DNA from: Listeria weihenstephanensis
Lineage (GTDB): Bacteria; Bacillota; Bacilli; Lactobacillales; Listeriaceae
Direction: 5' to 3'
Assembly (NCBI RefSeq): GCF_003534205.1
Contig: NZ_CP011102.1
Location: 1,252,036 to 1,316,035 of the forward strand
DNA: 64,000 bases
Below the pieces are notes generated by a model. That model saw nothing but the letters and a program-made list of their open reading frames with translations. It was not told where the DNA came from and ran no database searches. This document shows, piece by piece, positions 1 to 8,442 of this stretch. A program made the position numbers and the translations under genes. Every line of letters starts with the position of its first letter. The first letter of the stretch is position 1.

Positions 1-10
1 TCATACACCC

Positions 11-1684
11 CTATAAAGTTAAACTTTCCGCAATTGGACCAAGAACGAGTACTGGTAGGAATGTGAGGGCGCCAATGATAAGCACGACCATCACGAGAAT
101 GCCGGTGAATAAACCATTATCTGTCCTAAACGTACCGATCGTTTCTGGAATAAATTGCTTGCGTGTCATCGAACCAGCGACAGCGAGTAATAGAACGATG
201 GATAGATAGCGTCCTAAAAACATCACAATCCCTGTTGTCATATTCCAAAATGCTGTGTTATCACCAAGGCCTTCAAAGCCAGAGCCATTATTTGCAGCAG
301 AAGAAGTAAACTCATATAAAACTTGCGTCATACCATGAAATCCTGGATTGGAAATCGCATCTGTTCCAGCCGTCGTAAGGAGCGCAATAGCCGTGGGAAC
401 AAGAATAATAATCGGATGAACGAGAAGTGTCAGCGTAATCAGCTTCATTTCTCTAGGTTCAATTTTGCGACCTAAAAATTCTGGCGTTCGACCGATTAGA
501 AGACCACACAGGAAAACGCCAAGCATCGCGTACATCAACATATTAATTAAACCAACACCATCACCGCCAAACACAACGTTTAGCATCATCAGCGCGAGCG
601 TTCCCATACCACCGAGGGGCGTCAAGGTATCGTGCATATTATTAACCGACCCAGTCGTTGCGGCCGTTGTAATCGTACTGAAAAGCGTCGAACCAGCAAG
701 CCCAAATCGCATTTCTTTGCCTTCCATGCTACCTTGCGAAGTAGAAACGCCAAGCTCTGTTAAAACAGGATTTCCCGCTCTTTCAGACATGAAAATCAGA
801 CTTAAGAAAACGAGGAATAGGATAAACATGGCTGAAAAAATGACCCAACCTTGTTTTTGATTTTTAGCAAAGCGTCCGTAAGTATAGGTGAGAGAGGCGG
901 GAATACACCACATCGCCAGCATTTCAAGCACATTGGTAAGTGGTGTTGGATTTTCAAAAGGATGCGCAGAGTTGGCTCCAAAAAAGCCGCCGCCGTTTGT
1001 CCCCAGATGTTTAATCGCCTCCATCGAAGCAACGGGCCCAAGCGCAATCGTTTGCTTCACGCCTTCTAATGTTGTTGCTACTTGCGAACTAGCGAGTGTC
1101 TGAGGAACCGCTAAAGCTACCAGTACCAGCGTCAAAATAAACGCGAACGGAAGCAGTAATCGAATAATCGTCTTCGTGAAATCTTCATAAAAATTGCCAA
1201 GCGTCGTGCTCTTACTCGTTATCCCACGAATAAATGCAATGGCAACAGAAATCCCTGTAGCTGCCGACGTAAACATCATCATCGTGATAAAAATCATTTG
1301 CGTCATATTTGTCAGCGCCGTTTCCCCGCTGTAATGTTGTAGATTCGTATTGGTGATAAAACTAATCACCGTATTAAAAGCAAGCGTTGGATCGAGTCCC
1401 TTTAAACCAGTAGGATTCGCCCACAAGCCTTGCATAAAAACAACTAAAAAACCGAAAATAATGAATACACCATTCAGTAATAAAAGTGAAAAGGCGTACC
1501 GTTTCCATGACATTGATGGGCGCTCTTTTAAGCCAGCAAGGCGATAAATGCCAGCCTCGATTTTTCCAAAAAAGCGATTTCCCTTTGTCGCTGTCCCCGC
1601 ATAAATATGGTACATGTATGTTCCAAGCGGTTTGATTAAGCAAAATAAAATCAAAATGACCACAACAATTTGCAAAATTTCCAT
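11..1684 (-). CDS. kdpA: Potassium-transporting ATPase subunit A (KdpA)
   Basis: KdpA is the K+-translocating, channel-like subunit of the high-affinity Kdp P-type ATPase in the cytoplasmic membrane. The 557-residue product has the normal family length, about ten hydrophobic segments, and the selectivity-loop signature TNGGGFFGANSAHPFENP near residue 225. Further pore-type loops occur around TNTNLQHY (about 111) and TTAATTGSVNN (about 340). It lies 19 bp downstream of kdpF on the same strand. kdpB and kdpC are expected beyond the left edge. No kdpDE sensor genes lie upstream in this window. Confidence 0.97.
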   Translation of the reverse strand: MEILQIVVVILILFCLIKPLGTYMYHIYAGTATKGNRFFGKIEAGIYRLAGLKERPSMSWKRYAFSLLLLNGVFIIFGFLVVFMQGLWANPTGLKGLDPTLAFNTVISFITNTNLQHYSGETALTNMTQMIFITMMMFTSAATGISVAIAFIRGITSKSTTLGNFYEDFTKTIIRLLLPFAFILTLVLVALAVPQTLASSQVATTLEGVKQTIALGPVASMEAIKHLGTNGGGFFGANSAHPFENPTPLTNVLEMLAMWCIPASLTYTYGRFAKNQKQGWVIFSAMFILFLVFLSLIFMSERAGNPVLTELGVSTSQGSMEGKEMRFGLAGSTLFSTITTAATTGSVNNMHDTLTPLGGMGTLALMMLNVVFGGDGVGLINMLMYAMLGVFLCGLLIGRTPEFLGRKIEPREMKLITLTLLVHPIIILVPTAIALLTTAGTDAISNPGFHGMTQVLYEFTSSAANNGSGFEGLGDNTAFWNMTTGIVMFLGRYLSIVLLLAVAGSMTRKQFIPETIGTFRTDNGLFTGILVMVVLIIGALTFLPVLVLGPIAESLTL

Positions 1685-1703
1685 GTCGTACTATCTCCCT
1701 TAA

Positions 1704-1781
1704 TTAAAATTTCTCTGGATGGATTAGCGCATAAACTAAATAACCCAACACAAGAATTGAAACTATCAACATAGCAATCAT
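1704..1781 (-). CDS. kdpF: KdpF, small stabilising subunit of the Kdp ATPase
   Basis: This 25-residue peptide reads MIAMLIVSILVLGYLVYAL followed by IHPEKF. It is a single transmembrane helix with the short charged tail typical of KdpF, which stabilises the KdpABC complex. A GGGAGG ribosome-binding site sits about 8 bases before the ATG. The gene is immediately upstream of kdpA, the standard kdpFABC order. It is too short for automatic calling but composition, length and position agree. Confidence 0.9.
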   Translation of the reverse strand: MIAMLIVSILVLGYLVYALIHPEKF

Positions 1782-1982
1782 AAAAAAATCCTCCCACTTA
1801 ACAATTATTCCGTCATAAAAAAAATACCCCAGATTTCTCATCCGCGGATCATAAGTCAGGACGTACTAGCTTCCTCCAACAATTTTGTCAGTTGGCTAGA
1901 TACATGTCATGTCATCTCCCTTTTACTCATCGCAAAATGCAAGCTCTGATTCTCGACATTTGCGCGTTATGAAATTGTTGAA
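1782..1982 (-). promoter_or_regulatory. Long structured 5' leader of the kdp operon
   Basis: About 200 nt separate the predicted transcription start from kdpF. The leader RNA can fold a hairpin with arms CCAAC/GTTGG enclosed by CTAG/CTAG (around 1862-1895). Further on is a 10-base palindrome ATCCGCGGAT (1840-1849), then GGGGTATTTTTTTT. This could be a terminator or attenuator. I could not match it to the c-di-AMP (ydaO) consensus. Function is inferred from length, structure and position only. Confidence 0.4.
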
Positions 1983-1988
1983 AAATCG

Positions 1989-2017
1989 ATTATCAATTTT
2001 AAAATATAGCCGATCAA
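1989..2017 (-). promoter_or_regulatory. Predicted sigma-A promoter of kdp
   Basis: On the minus strand TTGATC (2012-2017) and GATAAT (1989-1994) are separated by exactly 17 bases. It is the best promoter-like pair upstream of kdpF. The rest of the gap up to 2170 shows no coding potential. Confidence 0.5.
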
Positions 2018-2170
2018 AAATCGTGAAACACCAGTTATACCAGTACTTAACCAAGTGAACTATTATTTCTATTTTTGAGCTATGCGACATATCATACTCC
2101 TAATCTTCACAAAAGTAAACCATAATTTAAAAGATTTTTTAGAAGCGAGGATGGGCCACAGTCTTAGACA

Positions 2171-2213
2171 AAATAAAAAAGCGAAAAGAAGTCTGAACAA
2201 CTTCTTTTCGCTT
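2171..2213 (-). terminator. Rho-independent terminator after the DAACS symporter gene
   Basis: A perfect 13-bp stem (AAGCGAAAAGAAG with CTTCTTTTCGCTT) is followed on the minus strand by a T-rich tail. It starts 9 bases after the symporter stop codon. Confidence 0.9.
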
Positions 2214-2222
2214 CATGTAAGA

Positions 2223-3461
2223 CTATGCAAATTGTTTTGAAAGCCAGTTTTTACCTTCGACAAAGCGACTAACAAGCATCGCACATACGGTATTTCCTGT
2301 GGAATTGAGTAATGTTGCAGGTATATCAATTATCGTACTAATAATCATAATTGTACCAACAAGCTCGGGATTAAAACCGAATACGGCACAGATCATTAAT
2401 TCTCCGGTCATACCACCACTTGGTATCGCGCCCATCACTGCTCCAACAAGGAAAGCTACACCGAGAATGGCGAGAATACTCATCGGGGACGTCATATCTT
2501 TCCCAAAGAGGGTGAACAAGAAGATGATTTTGATAATACCGCCCATAACCGAGCCGTCTTTATGTGTGTTGGCCCCAAGAGGAATAACGGTTTCAGCAAT
2601 ATCATCAGGCACGCCCATTTTTTTCGTTGCTTGTAAATTCACTGGAATACAAGCGGCACTAGAAGATGTTGCAATCGCTGTAATCGATGGTGTAATCACA
2701 TTTTTCCAGTATACTTTGACACCAAGCGGTCCACCCGCAATGAAAGCATATAACGTAAAAGCGCCAAAATAATAAACAACGGCAAGCACTAAATAGAGTA
2801 AGAAAGAGTTCAAATAACCGTTAATAATTTGAGGTCCAAGTTTACCTACTGTATCAGCAAAGTAACAACCGAGACCAATTGGCGCGGCGTACATAATGAC
2901 CTTGACCATTTTTAAAATAACTTCGGTACCGGCATTCAAAAAATCTGCTACTGGTTTTCCTTTTGCGCCTGCCATCGATGTAGCAAGGCCTAGAAGGATC
3001 GAGAATACGATAAGCGGTAATAGATTAGATTTAGAAAATAAGTCTAGAAAATCGGGTACGGTGAATGTCTTTACGAGCGTTTCCCCAATTGTTGAACTCT
3101 GTGCTTCGGGTGCTGCCGGTAAATTTTTCATGATCTGCGTCATGTCGACACCTTTTAGCGGGTTGTAAATGGTTGTCCCGATAAATGCAATGACACCAGC
3201 GATCAAAGCGGTCGAAAAGAAAACCGCAAAAATCGTGCCCATAATTTTGCCAAGTCGCTTCATACCTTGCATGTTCGCAATGGCAGAGGAGACACTTAAA
3301 AAGACAAGCGGTACGATGACGACGAACATCAAGTTTAGGAATATTTCACCGATTGGTTTGACAACAGCTGTTTTATCACCAAAAATGAGGCCAGCTGCAC
3401 CACCAATTATAATTCCTGCGATCAGGAACAAACTGAAAGCATAGTTTTTTAGTATCTTCAT
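2223..3461 (-). CDS. Dicarboxylate/amino acid:cation symporter (DAACS family)
   Basis: A 412-residue secondary transporter of the GltP/SstT (SLC1) family, importing glutamate, aspartate, serine/threonine or dicarboxylates with Na+ or H+. The serine-rich re-entrant motif ATSSSAACIPV and the substrate-binding stretch VIPLGANTHKDGS are visible at about residues 270-300, followed by the helix-8 region MTGELM. The start used is the ATG preceded by GGGAGG; an upstream in-frame start adds 13 residues without a good ribosome-binding site. The exact substrate cannot be read from sequence. It is monocistronic, with its own terminator. Confidence 0.9.
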   Translation of the reverse strand: MKILKNYAFSLFLIAGIIIGGAAGLIFGDKTAVVKPIGEIFLNLMFVVIVPLVFLSVSSAIANMQGMKRLGKIMGTIFAVFFSTALIAGVIAFIGTTIYNPLKGVDMTQIMKNLPAAPEAQSSTIGETLVKTFTVPDFLDLFSKSNLLPLIVFSILLGLATSMAGAKGKPVADFLNAGTEVILKMVKVIMYAAPIGLGCYFADTVGKLGPQIINGYLNSFLLYLVLAVVYYFGAFTLYAFIAGGPLGVKVYWKNVITPSITAIATSSSAACIPVNLQATKKMGVPDDIAETVIPLGANTHKDGSVMGGIIKIIFLFTLFGKDMTSPMSILAILGVAFLVGAVMGAIPSGGMTGELMICAVFGFNPELVGTIMIISTIIDIPATLLNSTGNTVCAMLVSRFVEGKNWLSKQFA

Positions 3462-3540
3462 ATGTAGTAAACCTCCCTTTATCTTTTTATAGAATAGCAT
3501 TTACAGCGAGGAAAGGGAAGCTTTTTTGGAAAAGTCATAA

Positions 3541-3572
3541 GAAAAACCTCTGACATTTGTGCGTCAGAGGTT
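3541..3572 (-). terminator. Terminator of ltaS
   Basis: Inverted repeat AACCTCTGAC / GTCAGAGGTT followed on the minus strand by TTTTTC, just after the ltaS stop. Confidence 0.85.
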
Positions 3573-3579
3573 GAAATAC

Positions 3580-5568
3580 TTATTTTGTTTCGGTTTCTGT
3601 TGAGTTTGTTGTTTCTTTATCTGTACTTGTTGTTTTATTTTTGTTGTTATAGTTGTATTTCGAAGGATCGGTTTCTTTAAAACCTTCTGGTGTGTAGAAA
3701 CGAAGTAGATCGCCCTGTAACACTTCATCGGAAAGTTCTAGCTCTTTGGCTACCCCTTCTTTTGTCGCTTTCATAGTAGCGGTTTCTGTTGTGATTTCTT
3801 CGCCTGTTTTCTGATTGTAGAACTTGCCACCAATCATGGAATAAGCAGGGGTAATGAAATCACCGTTTCGGAATGGTACAACTTGTTTTGCATCTTTAGA
3901 AAGCAGGTCATTACCGAGTTGTACGTAGTTTTTCGTATCGGTACCTAGCAAGTGAAGCAAGGTTGGTAAAATATCAATTTCACCGCCGTACGTATCTTTT
4001 ACGCCACCTTCCACGCCTGGAACACGGACCATGAATGGCACACGTTGCGCTTGAGCGTTTTGATAAGCGTCGTAATCCGTGCCTAGCACTTTACTCATTG
4101 CTTGGGCATGATTATCAGAAATACCATAGTGATCGCCGTACATAACGATGACCGAATTCTCATACAAACCGCTATCTTTCAAGTACTGAACGAAGCTTTT
4201 CACGGATTCATCTAAATAACGCGCTGTTTGGAAATAGCTATCCACGGATGAATCGCCAGTATCAGCAGGTGCAATCGTCGCTTCTTCCGGTGTAATTGGA
4301 TAAGGGAAGTGATTTGTTAGCGTGATGAATTTCGCATAAAATGGTTGTTTCAATGTTTGGATATATTTCTCTGACTCTTGGAAGAACGGCTTATCTTTCA
4401 AGCCATAGTTCGAAACGTCTTTTTCGTTCATATCGTAGTAGCTAGCATCAAAGAAATGATTGTAGCCAAACTGTTTGTAAATTTCATCGCGATTCCAGAA
4501 ACTCTTATAGTTACCATGGAATACAGCGGAATCATATCCTTGCTGACCTAAAATAGCAGGCGCAGATTGGTATGTGTTCTTACCTTTTGTTGAGAAGGCA
4601 GAACCTTGTGGAAGTCCGAATAAAGAATTCTCAAGCATCATTTCGGCGTCGGAAGTTTTCCCTTGACCGGTTTGATGGTAGAAATTCGTGAAGCTAAATG
4701 TATTTTTGTCCTTAAAGAACGAGTTGATGAATGGTGTTACTTCTTCACCGTGAAGTTTGTAGCCAATTAAGAACTGTTGGAAGCTCTCCAAGTGAATGTA
4801 GATCACGTTTTTGCCTTTCGCTTTACCAAAGTATTCTGGGTTTGGCGCGGCATAATTGGATTTCGTATAGTTCAACACTTCATTGACATCACTACTATCA
4901 GCGAGCGCTCGTTGCGTTGAGTTCTGCGTGCTTTTCACAGCGTCATATATTTGGAAATTCGTCATACCAAGATATTTCACGATATACGTGCGGTCAAAAG
5001 TACGAGTCAAAAGTTCCGGACGATCAATTTCAGCAAGTCCTAAGTTAGCGAAGAACATTGCGACACCAAGCGTCAAGACACCGACTGTTTTACGAGCACG
5101 AATGCGCGCTTCTTTGTCAGGTTTCACGACACGGAAGACAAGCAATCCGATCAAGAACACAACATCTAGGAAGTAAAGTGCATCGGTCCAGCTAAGCAGG
5201 GCGCCGATACTACCACTTTGTTCACCAAGGCTTGACGCCTCTTTCATATTCGGCAACGTAATGAAATCGCTGAAGAATCGGTAGTAAACCATGTTTCCAA
5301 ATAAGATAAACGTCATGAGGAAATCAATGACGATAATCCAGATAAACGAGCGTCTACCTTTTGCGAATAGGGCAAGTCCTAAAAAGAACACAGCCGAACT
5401 CAGTGGATTAATAAGTAGTAAAAATTGTTGCATGGCATTCTCAATACCAAGATTAAATTCTGTTTGATATGCAATGTATGTCTTCAGCCAAAATAGGATG
5501 ACGGCTAGAATAAAAAATCCGTAGTTCTTACTCAAGAAATTAAGGACTTTTCCTTTCTGTTCGTTCAT
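3580..5568 (-). CDS. ltaS: Lipoteichoic acid synthase (LtaS-type, membrane sulfatase fold)
   Basis: Polymerises glycerol-phosphate from phosphatidylglycerol onto the glycolipid anchor outside the membrane. The 662-residue protein has five N-terminal membrane helices (about 16-180) and a C-terminal extracellular phosphatase/sulfatase domain. Catalytic Thr305 lies in GQGKTSDAEM, a metal-binding Glu261 in HLESF, and the metal site in MYGDHYG. An ALA motif at 221-223 matches the signal-peptidase processing site known in S. aureus LtaS. The start chosen (MNEQKGK) follows AGAGGTG; a longer reading adds 27 residues. The paralogue LtaP is similar, but position next to srtA favours LtaS. An acidic Thr/Glu-rich tail ends the protein. 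Confidence 0.93.
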   Translation of the reverse strand: MNEQKGKVLNFLSKNYGFFILAVILFWLKTYIAYQTEFNLGIENAMQQFLLLINPLSSAVFFLGLALFAKGRRSFIWIIVIDFLMTFILFGNMVYYRFFSDFITLPNMKEASSLGEQSGSIGALLSWTDALYFLDVVFLIGLLVFRVVKPDKEARIRARKTVGVLTLGVAMFFANLGLAEIDRPELLTRTFDRTYIVKYLGMTNFQIYDAVKSTQNSTQRALADSSDVNEVLNYTKSNYAAPNPEYFGKAKGKNVIYIHLESFQQFLIGYKLHGEEVTPFINSFFKDKNTFSFTNFYHQTGQGKTSDAEMMLENSLFGLPQGSAFSTKGKNTYQSAPAILGQQGYDSAVFHGNYKSFWNRDEIYKQFGYNHFFDASYYDMNEKDVSNYGLKDKPFFQESEKYIQTLKQPFYAKFITLTNHFPYPITPEEATIAPADTGDSSVDSYFQTARYLDESVKSFVQYLKDSGLYENSVIVMYGDHYGISDNHAQAMSKVLGTDYDAYQNAQAQRVPFMVRVPGVEGGVKDTYGGEIDILPTLLHLLGTDTKNYVQLGNDLLSKDAKQVVPFRNGDFITPAYSMIGGKFYNQKTGEEITTETATMKATKEGVAKELELSDEVLQGDLLRFYTPEGFKETDPSKYNYNNKNKTTSTDKETTNSTETETK

Positions 5569-6132
5569 ATGTTCACCTCTTCTAATACTCTCATTTAGTA
5601 TTGTTTTTGTCGAAAAAGAATAAAAAAAACTGGGCTCTAAATGCAACAAGCATCACGCTAATTCCAAACCCACGTTAATCTAATAGTAACATAACCTTAA
5701 CAAAAATGAAACTAAAAAACATGCGTCTTGAGGCTGATATGTTCTAGAAATGGCATAAGAGAGCGAAAATGGGTTAGTGGAGCTTGGTTTGGAGTTGTGC
5801 TGGTGATGAGGGGGAATTGTGAAGGGAAGGTGAAGAATGTGTGTATAAAAAAATGCATGGAGTAGTGGTGAGGCAGTGGGGTGTTTCCCTTTTGTTGTGG
5901 CTCTTATGAGGCATCCCTTGACGATTTAGAGCCTCAATATGCATGAGAGCGAAGCGAGTATGTAATCCATCAGTGGTTCTTATACGCCGAACTTAGAATG
6001 AACGTTGAGCAAATATCGGACCGCCAGTGGGGTTACGGATAGATTTGGAAGTACGCTTTGTTTTTGTTGAAGTTTTGAGATCTAGAGAGTGTGATGTCTT
6101 GAATTTAGGAGTTTGTTGATGTTTGCGCCTTC
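5569..6132. other. Intergenic region upstream of ltaS without recognisable gene
   Basis: The stretch contains the ltaS 5' region (near 5690) and the dispersed repeat copy listed at 5890-5969. I see no ORF with a ribosome-binding site and no clear tRNA or riboswitch. It is unusually long and relatively G-rich between 5760 and 5890. Confidence 0.5.
5890..5969 (+). repeat. Dispersed intergenic repeat, copy A
   Basis: Shares TTTTGTTGTGGC, CTTATGA and TTAGAGCCTCAATATGCA in the same order with a second intergenic site at 38208-38280. The GAG-AAG-GAGT-TGTA-TC pattern after these also corresponds. Spacing differs by only a few bases. Neither copy encodes a protein. Either a small non-coding RNA family or a miniature mobile element would fit. 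Confidence 0.6.
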
Positions 6133-6501
6133 GGATCTAGCTCCAATAGCCAGATCCTCGAAATTTTCGGTACCTCCGAAAAATCCAAGAGAGGGATTTA
6201 TCTACGCCCCCTAACAAATTTTGTCGGATCTAACGGGCTATTTCCGCCTTTCATTAGATCCAGCTCCAACGGCCAACTCCTCGAAAACTTCACGCCCTCC
6301 ATAAAAAGCAAGAGCGGCTTTTTACTGCGGCCGTTCCAGTTTTTTTCGGAGCTAGGCGGGCCGTTTCTGCTTTTCGTTGGATCCAGCTCCAACGGCCAAC
6401 TCCTCGAAATTTTCGGTGCCTCCGAAAAATCCAAGGGAGGGATTTGTCTACGCCCCCTAACAAATTTTGTCGGAGCTAACGGGCCGTTTCCGCTTTTCTT
6501 A
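6133..6501. repeat. Three tandem imperfect ~122-bp repeats upstream of srtA
   Basis: Units run 6133-6256, 6257-6378 and 6379-6501. Each opens with GGATCYAGCTCCAA, continues with GCCA..TCCTCGAAA, and closes with a GGAGCTA..CGGGCCGTTTC-like segment. Units 1 and 3 are nearly identical; unit 2 has diverged in its middle. Each contains a small TTTTCGG/CCGAAAA hairpin (units 1 and 3), and GGCCGTT at the end of one unit can pair with AACGGCC at the start of the next. The array ends just before the srtA promoter. Confidence 0.85.
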
Positions 6502-6502
6502 G

Positions 6503-6532
6503 TTGCTTTCTACGCTCTTCCTACTATATAAT
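6503..6532 (+). promoter_or_regulatory. Predicted srtA promoter
   Basis: TTGCTT (6503-6508) and a perfect TATAAT (6527-6532) with an 18-base spacer, 26 bases before the start codon and immediately after the tandem repeats. Confidence 0.6.
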
Positions 6533-6558
6533 ATAGAAACAGCAAGGAGGAGTATATA

Positions 6559-7218
6559 TTGAAGAAAACGATTGCTATTATTATTTTAATTATCGGGCTG
6601 GTTCTTGTGCTTTCTCCGTTTATTAAGAGCGGGATTGTGAAGTATTTAAGTGAGCGGGACTCGGTAACGAATTACAGTGCGGAAACAATTGATAAAAATC
6701 AGAATAGAGATGCAACTTTTGATTTTGCAAGTGTGGAATTACCATCGATGTCATCGGTTGTGAAAGGTGCAACGGATTATGACAAGGAGGCAGTTGTTGG
6801 TTCGATCGCGATTCCAAGCGTAGATCTTAGTTTAATGGTCTTAAAAGGAACGAATACGGCGAACTTACTTGCTGGTGCGACAACGATGCGACCAGATCAG
6901 GTCATGGGGAAAGGAAACTACCCGCTTGCTGGGCATCATATGCGTAATGGTTCGATGTTACTTGGACCATTGATGGATGTCAAGGAAGGCGCAAAGGTTT
7001 ACTTGACGGATTTAACGAATCTTTATACGTATGAAGTGACGAAGACGGAAGTGATTAAAGACACGGAAGTTAGCGTGATTGATGAGACGAAAGAGCCGCA
7101 GATTACTTTGATTACGTGTGATGTTGCGACTGAGACGGATCAACGTTTTGTTGCGATTGGAAAGTTAGTTTCGACGGAGAAACTGACGAAGGAGAAAGAG
7201 GATAAGTATTTTAAATAA
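6559..7218 (+). CDS. srtA: Class A sortase (SrtA)
   Basis: Membrane-anchored transpeptidase that links LPXTG proteins to peptidoglycan. The 219-residue product has an N-terminal anchor (3-24) and a sortase domain with catalytic His126 (LAGHHMRN), Cys187 (TLITCDVAT) and Arg196 (TDQRFVAIG). Start codon TTG follows AAGGAGG at good spacing. A Lys/Glu-rich tail extends past the usual end. It is the housekeeping type by motif and by synteny near ltaS and lplA. No LPXTG substrate is encoded in the window. Confidence 0.95.
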   Translation: MKKTIAIIILIIGLVLVLSPFIKSGIVKYLSERDSVTNYSAETIDKNQNRDATFDFASVELPSMSSVVKGATDYDKEAVVGSIAIPSVDLSLMVLKGTNTANLLAGATTMRPDQVMGKGNYPLAGHHMRNGSMLLGPLMDVKEGAKVYLTDLTNLYTYEVTKTEVIKDTEVSVIDETKEPQITLITCDVATETDQRFVAIGKLVSTEKLTKEKEDKYFK

Positions 7219-7230
7219 GATTTTTGAAGT

Positions 7231-7276
7231 GCGCTTGACATGGGATCTTGGATTCTGTGTTGGGCGTGTTTTTTTG
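7231..7276 (+). terminator. Terminator of srtA
   Basis: A 14-bp stem with G-U pairs (CTTGACATGGGATC against GATTCTGTGTTGGG) closed by GCG/CGT and followed by a T-run. Confidence 0.75.
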
Positions 7277-7494
7277 TGATGAACTTCTATAAGACTATGT
7301 TTCTAAAAAAATGATAAAGAAAGCGCTATTGAAACTAAATATTTCCTAAAGAAGTTCGAAATGTAATTGCTTACTTCGAATGTTCATGATACTTTTAGGA
7401 TGTGAATTGGAAATTGGGTATATAGTGATAAATTCTAACTACTATCTTAGCCAATACAGTGGATGAAGGCATCTGACTTAAATGGGGTGAAACT

Positions 7495-7842
7495 TTGAAA
7501 AAGCGTTCAATAGTAATAATTGGTATTATTGGGTTTTTGGCCACATTGGTTATCGGTGCCACCATACTCCACTTATATTCTAAAAATCACGCAGAGCAAA
7601 AAAATGATGCTTATGTACTAGAGCAGGGTATACCTTTTGATCAAATACGTGATATAAGCTATGTTTGGGATTGGGAGTTTAGTGGTGATTATATCAAACG
7701 AATAAAAGTTGATGGTGAAAAAGAAGGGGTCGTGTACCAGTATTTCTATACAGGAAAAGGACAACCCATACTATTTCGTCCCTATTCTAAAGAAGAGGGT
7801 ACCGAAGTTGAGGTTAAATATCCGTCAAAGGATAATAATTAA
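7495..7842 (+). CDS. Small membrane-anchored protein, DUF3139-like
   Basis: A 115-residue protein with a TTG start after GGGGTGA, a positively charged N terminus and one transmembrane helix (about 5-27), then a short soluble domain outside the membrane. The arrangement (VLEQGI..DI.., a VDGEKEG strand, then YQYFYTGKG) resembles DUF3139 proteins of Firmicutes; this is a resemblance, not a firm assignment. A disrupted copy of its 5' end occurs at 8926. It lies in a small accessory cluster between srtA and the hydrolase at 9824. Function unknown. Confidence 0.7.
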   Translation: MKKRSIVIIGIIGFLATLVIGATILHLYSKNHAEQKNDAYVLEQGIPFDQIRDISYVWDWEFSGDYIKRIKVDGEKEGVVYQYFYTGKGQPILFRPYSKEEGTEVEVKYPSKDNN

Positions 7843-7949
7843 GAAATATTGAAGGATAGTACCTATCTGTATGTACACCAATAATTACTTGGCTACTTTT
7901 TATGGCAGACTGAGTAGTATAGTTAAAACTAAAAATGTATGGAGGAAAC

Positions 7950-8402
7950 ATGAAAAAGAAAATATGTACTGGAATAGCGTTAAGTGTAATTTTAATTTAT
8001 GTAGGAATTTCTCTCAATCAACCACCAATTCTTAAAGGTAGTAGTGAAAATTGGAGTATAGTTTACAAACCAAGAAAAGGTGATGAAGCAGACACGGAGA
8101 AGTATCCATGGAGGGGTGTCATAAAATGGCGGAACATGAACGATGTTAAATTGTTGAAAGTTGAACAGAAGGATGGCAAGGAAGCATATCCATTATTTGA
8201 TAAAGAAATGCTAGCGGTTGAAACTGGTAACTTTAATGGGAAGAAATTGATAGATAATGAAACATTTTATAATCCGCCTAAAAAAGAGGTTTTGGGTGAT
8301 AGTACAACGTTTAAAATCACATGGGAAAAAGATGGCACTATGAAATCAGAATTAGTGGACTTATATTGGAAGAAAAGATATTTCGTAAAACCACTGTTCT
8401 GA
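7950..8402 (+). CDS. Unknown membrane-anchored protein, paralogue 1
   Basis: A 150-residue product with an N-terminal hydrophobic anchor (MKKKICTGIALSVILIYVG) and an external domain of about 125 residues. The ATG follows GGAGG at a 4-base spacing. The downstream neighbour shares W-VYKPR, YPW-G-IKW, GNF-G, TFY and ITWEK in the same order, so the two are tandem duplicates. I do not recognise the family. The clustered Trp/Tyr residues suggest a compact beta-rich fold. No catalytic motif is visible. Confidence 0.75.
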   Translation: MKKKICTGIALSVILIYVGISLNQPPILKGSSENWSIVYKPRKGDEADTEKYPWRGVIKWRNMNDVKLLKVEQKDGKEAYPLFDKEMLAVETGNFNGKKLIDNETFYNPPKKEVLGDSTTFKITWEKDGTMKSELVDLYWKKRYFVKPLF

Positions 8403-8442
8403 GGTGGAGGATTTAAATCATTAGATAATGGAGAGCTTTATC

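Noticed and set aside
465-860. Plus-strand frame opposite kdpA
   Set aside because: It is antisense to a well-conserved membrane protein gene and has no start signal.
1782-1982. c-di-AMP (ydaO-type) riboswitch ahead of kdp
   Set aside because: The conserved blocks of that class could not be found; only an unclassified structured leader is claimed.
6198-6434. Open frame on the minus strand with repeated PLELD..K.RN peptides
   Set aside because: It lies wholly in the tandem 122-bp repeats, its internal peptide repeat is a consequence of them, and it has no ribosome-binding site.
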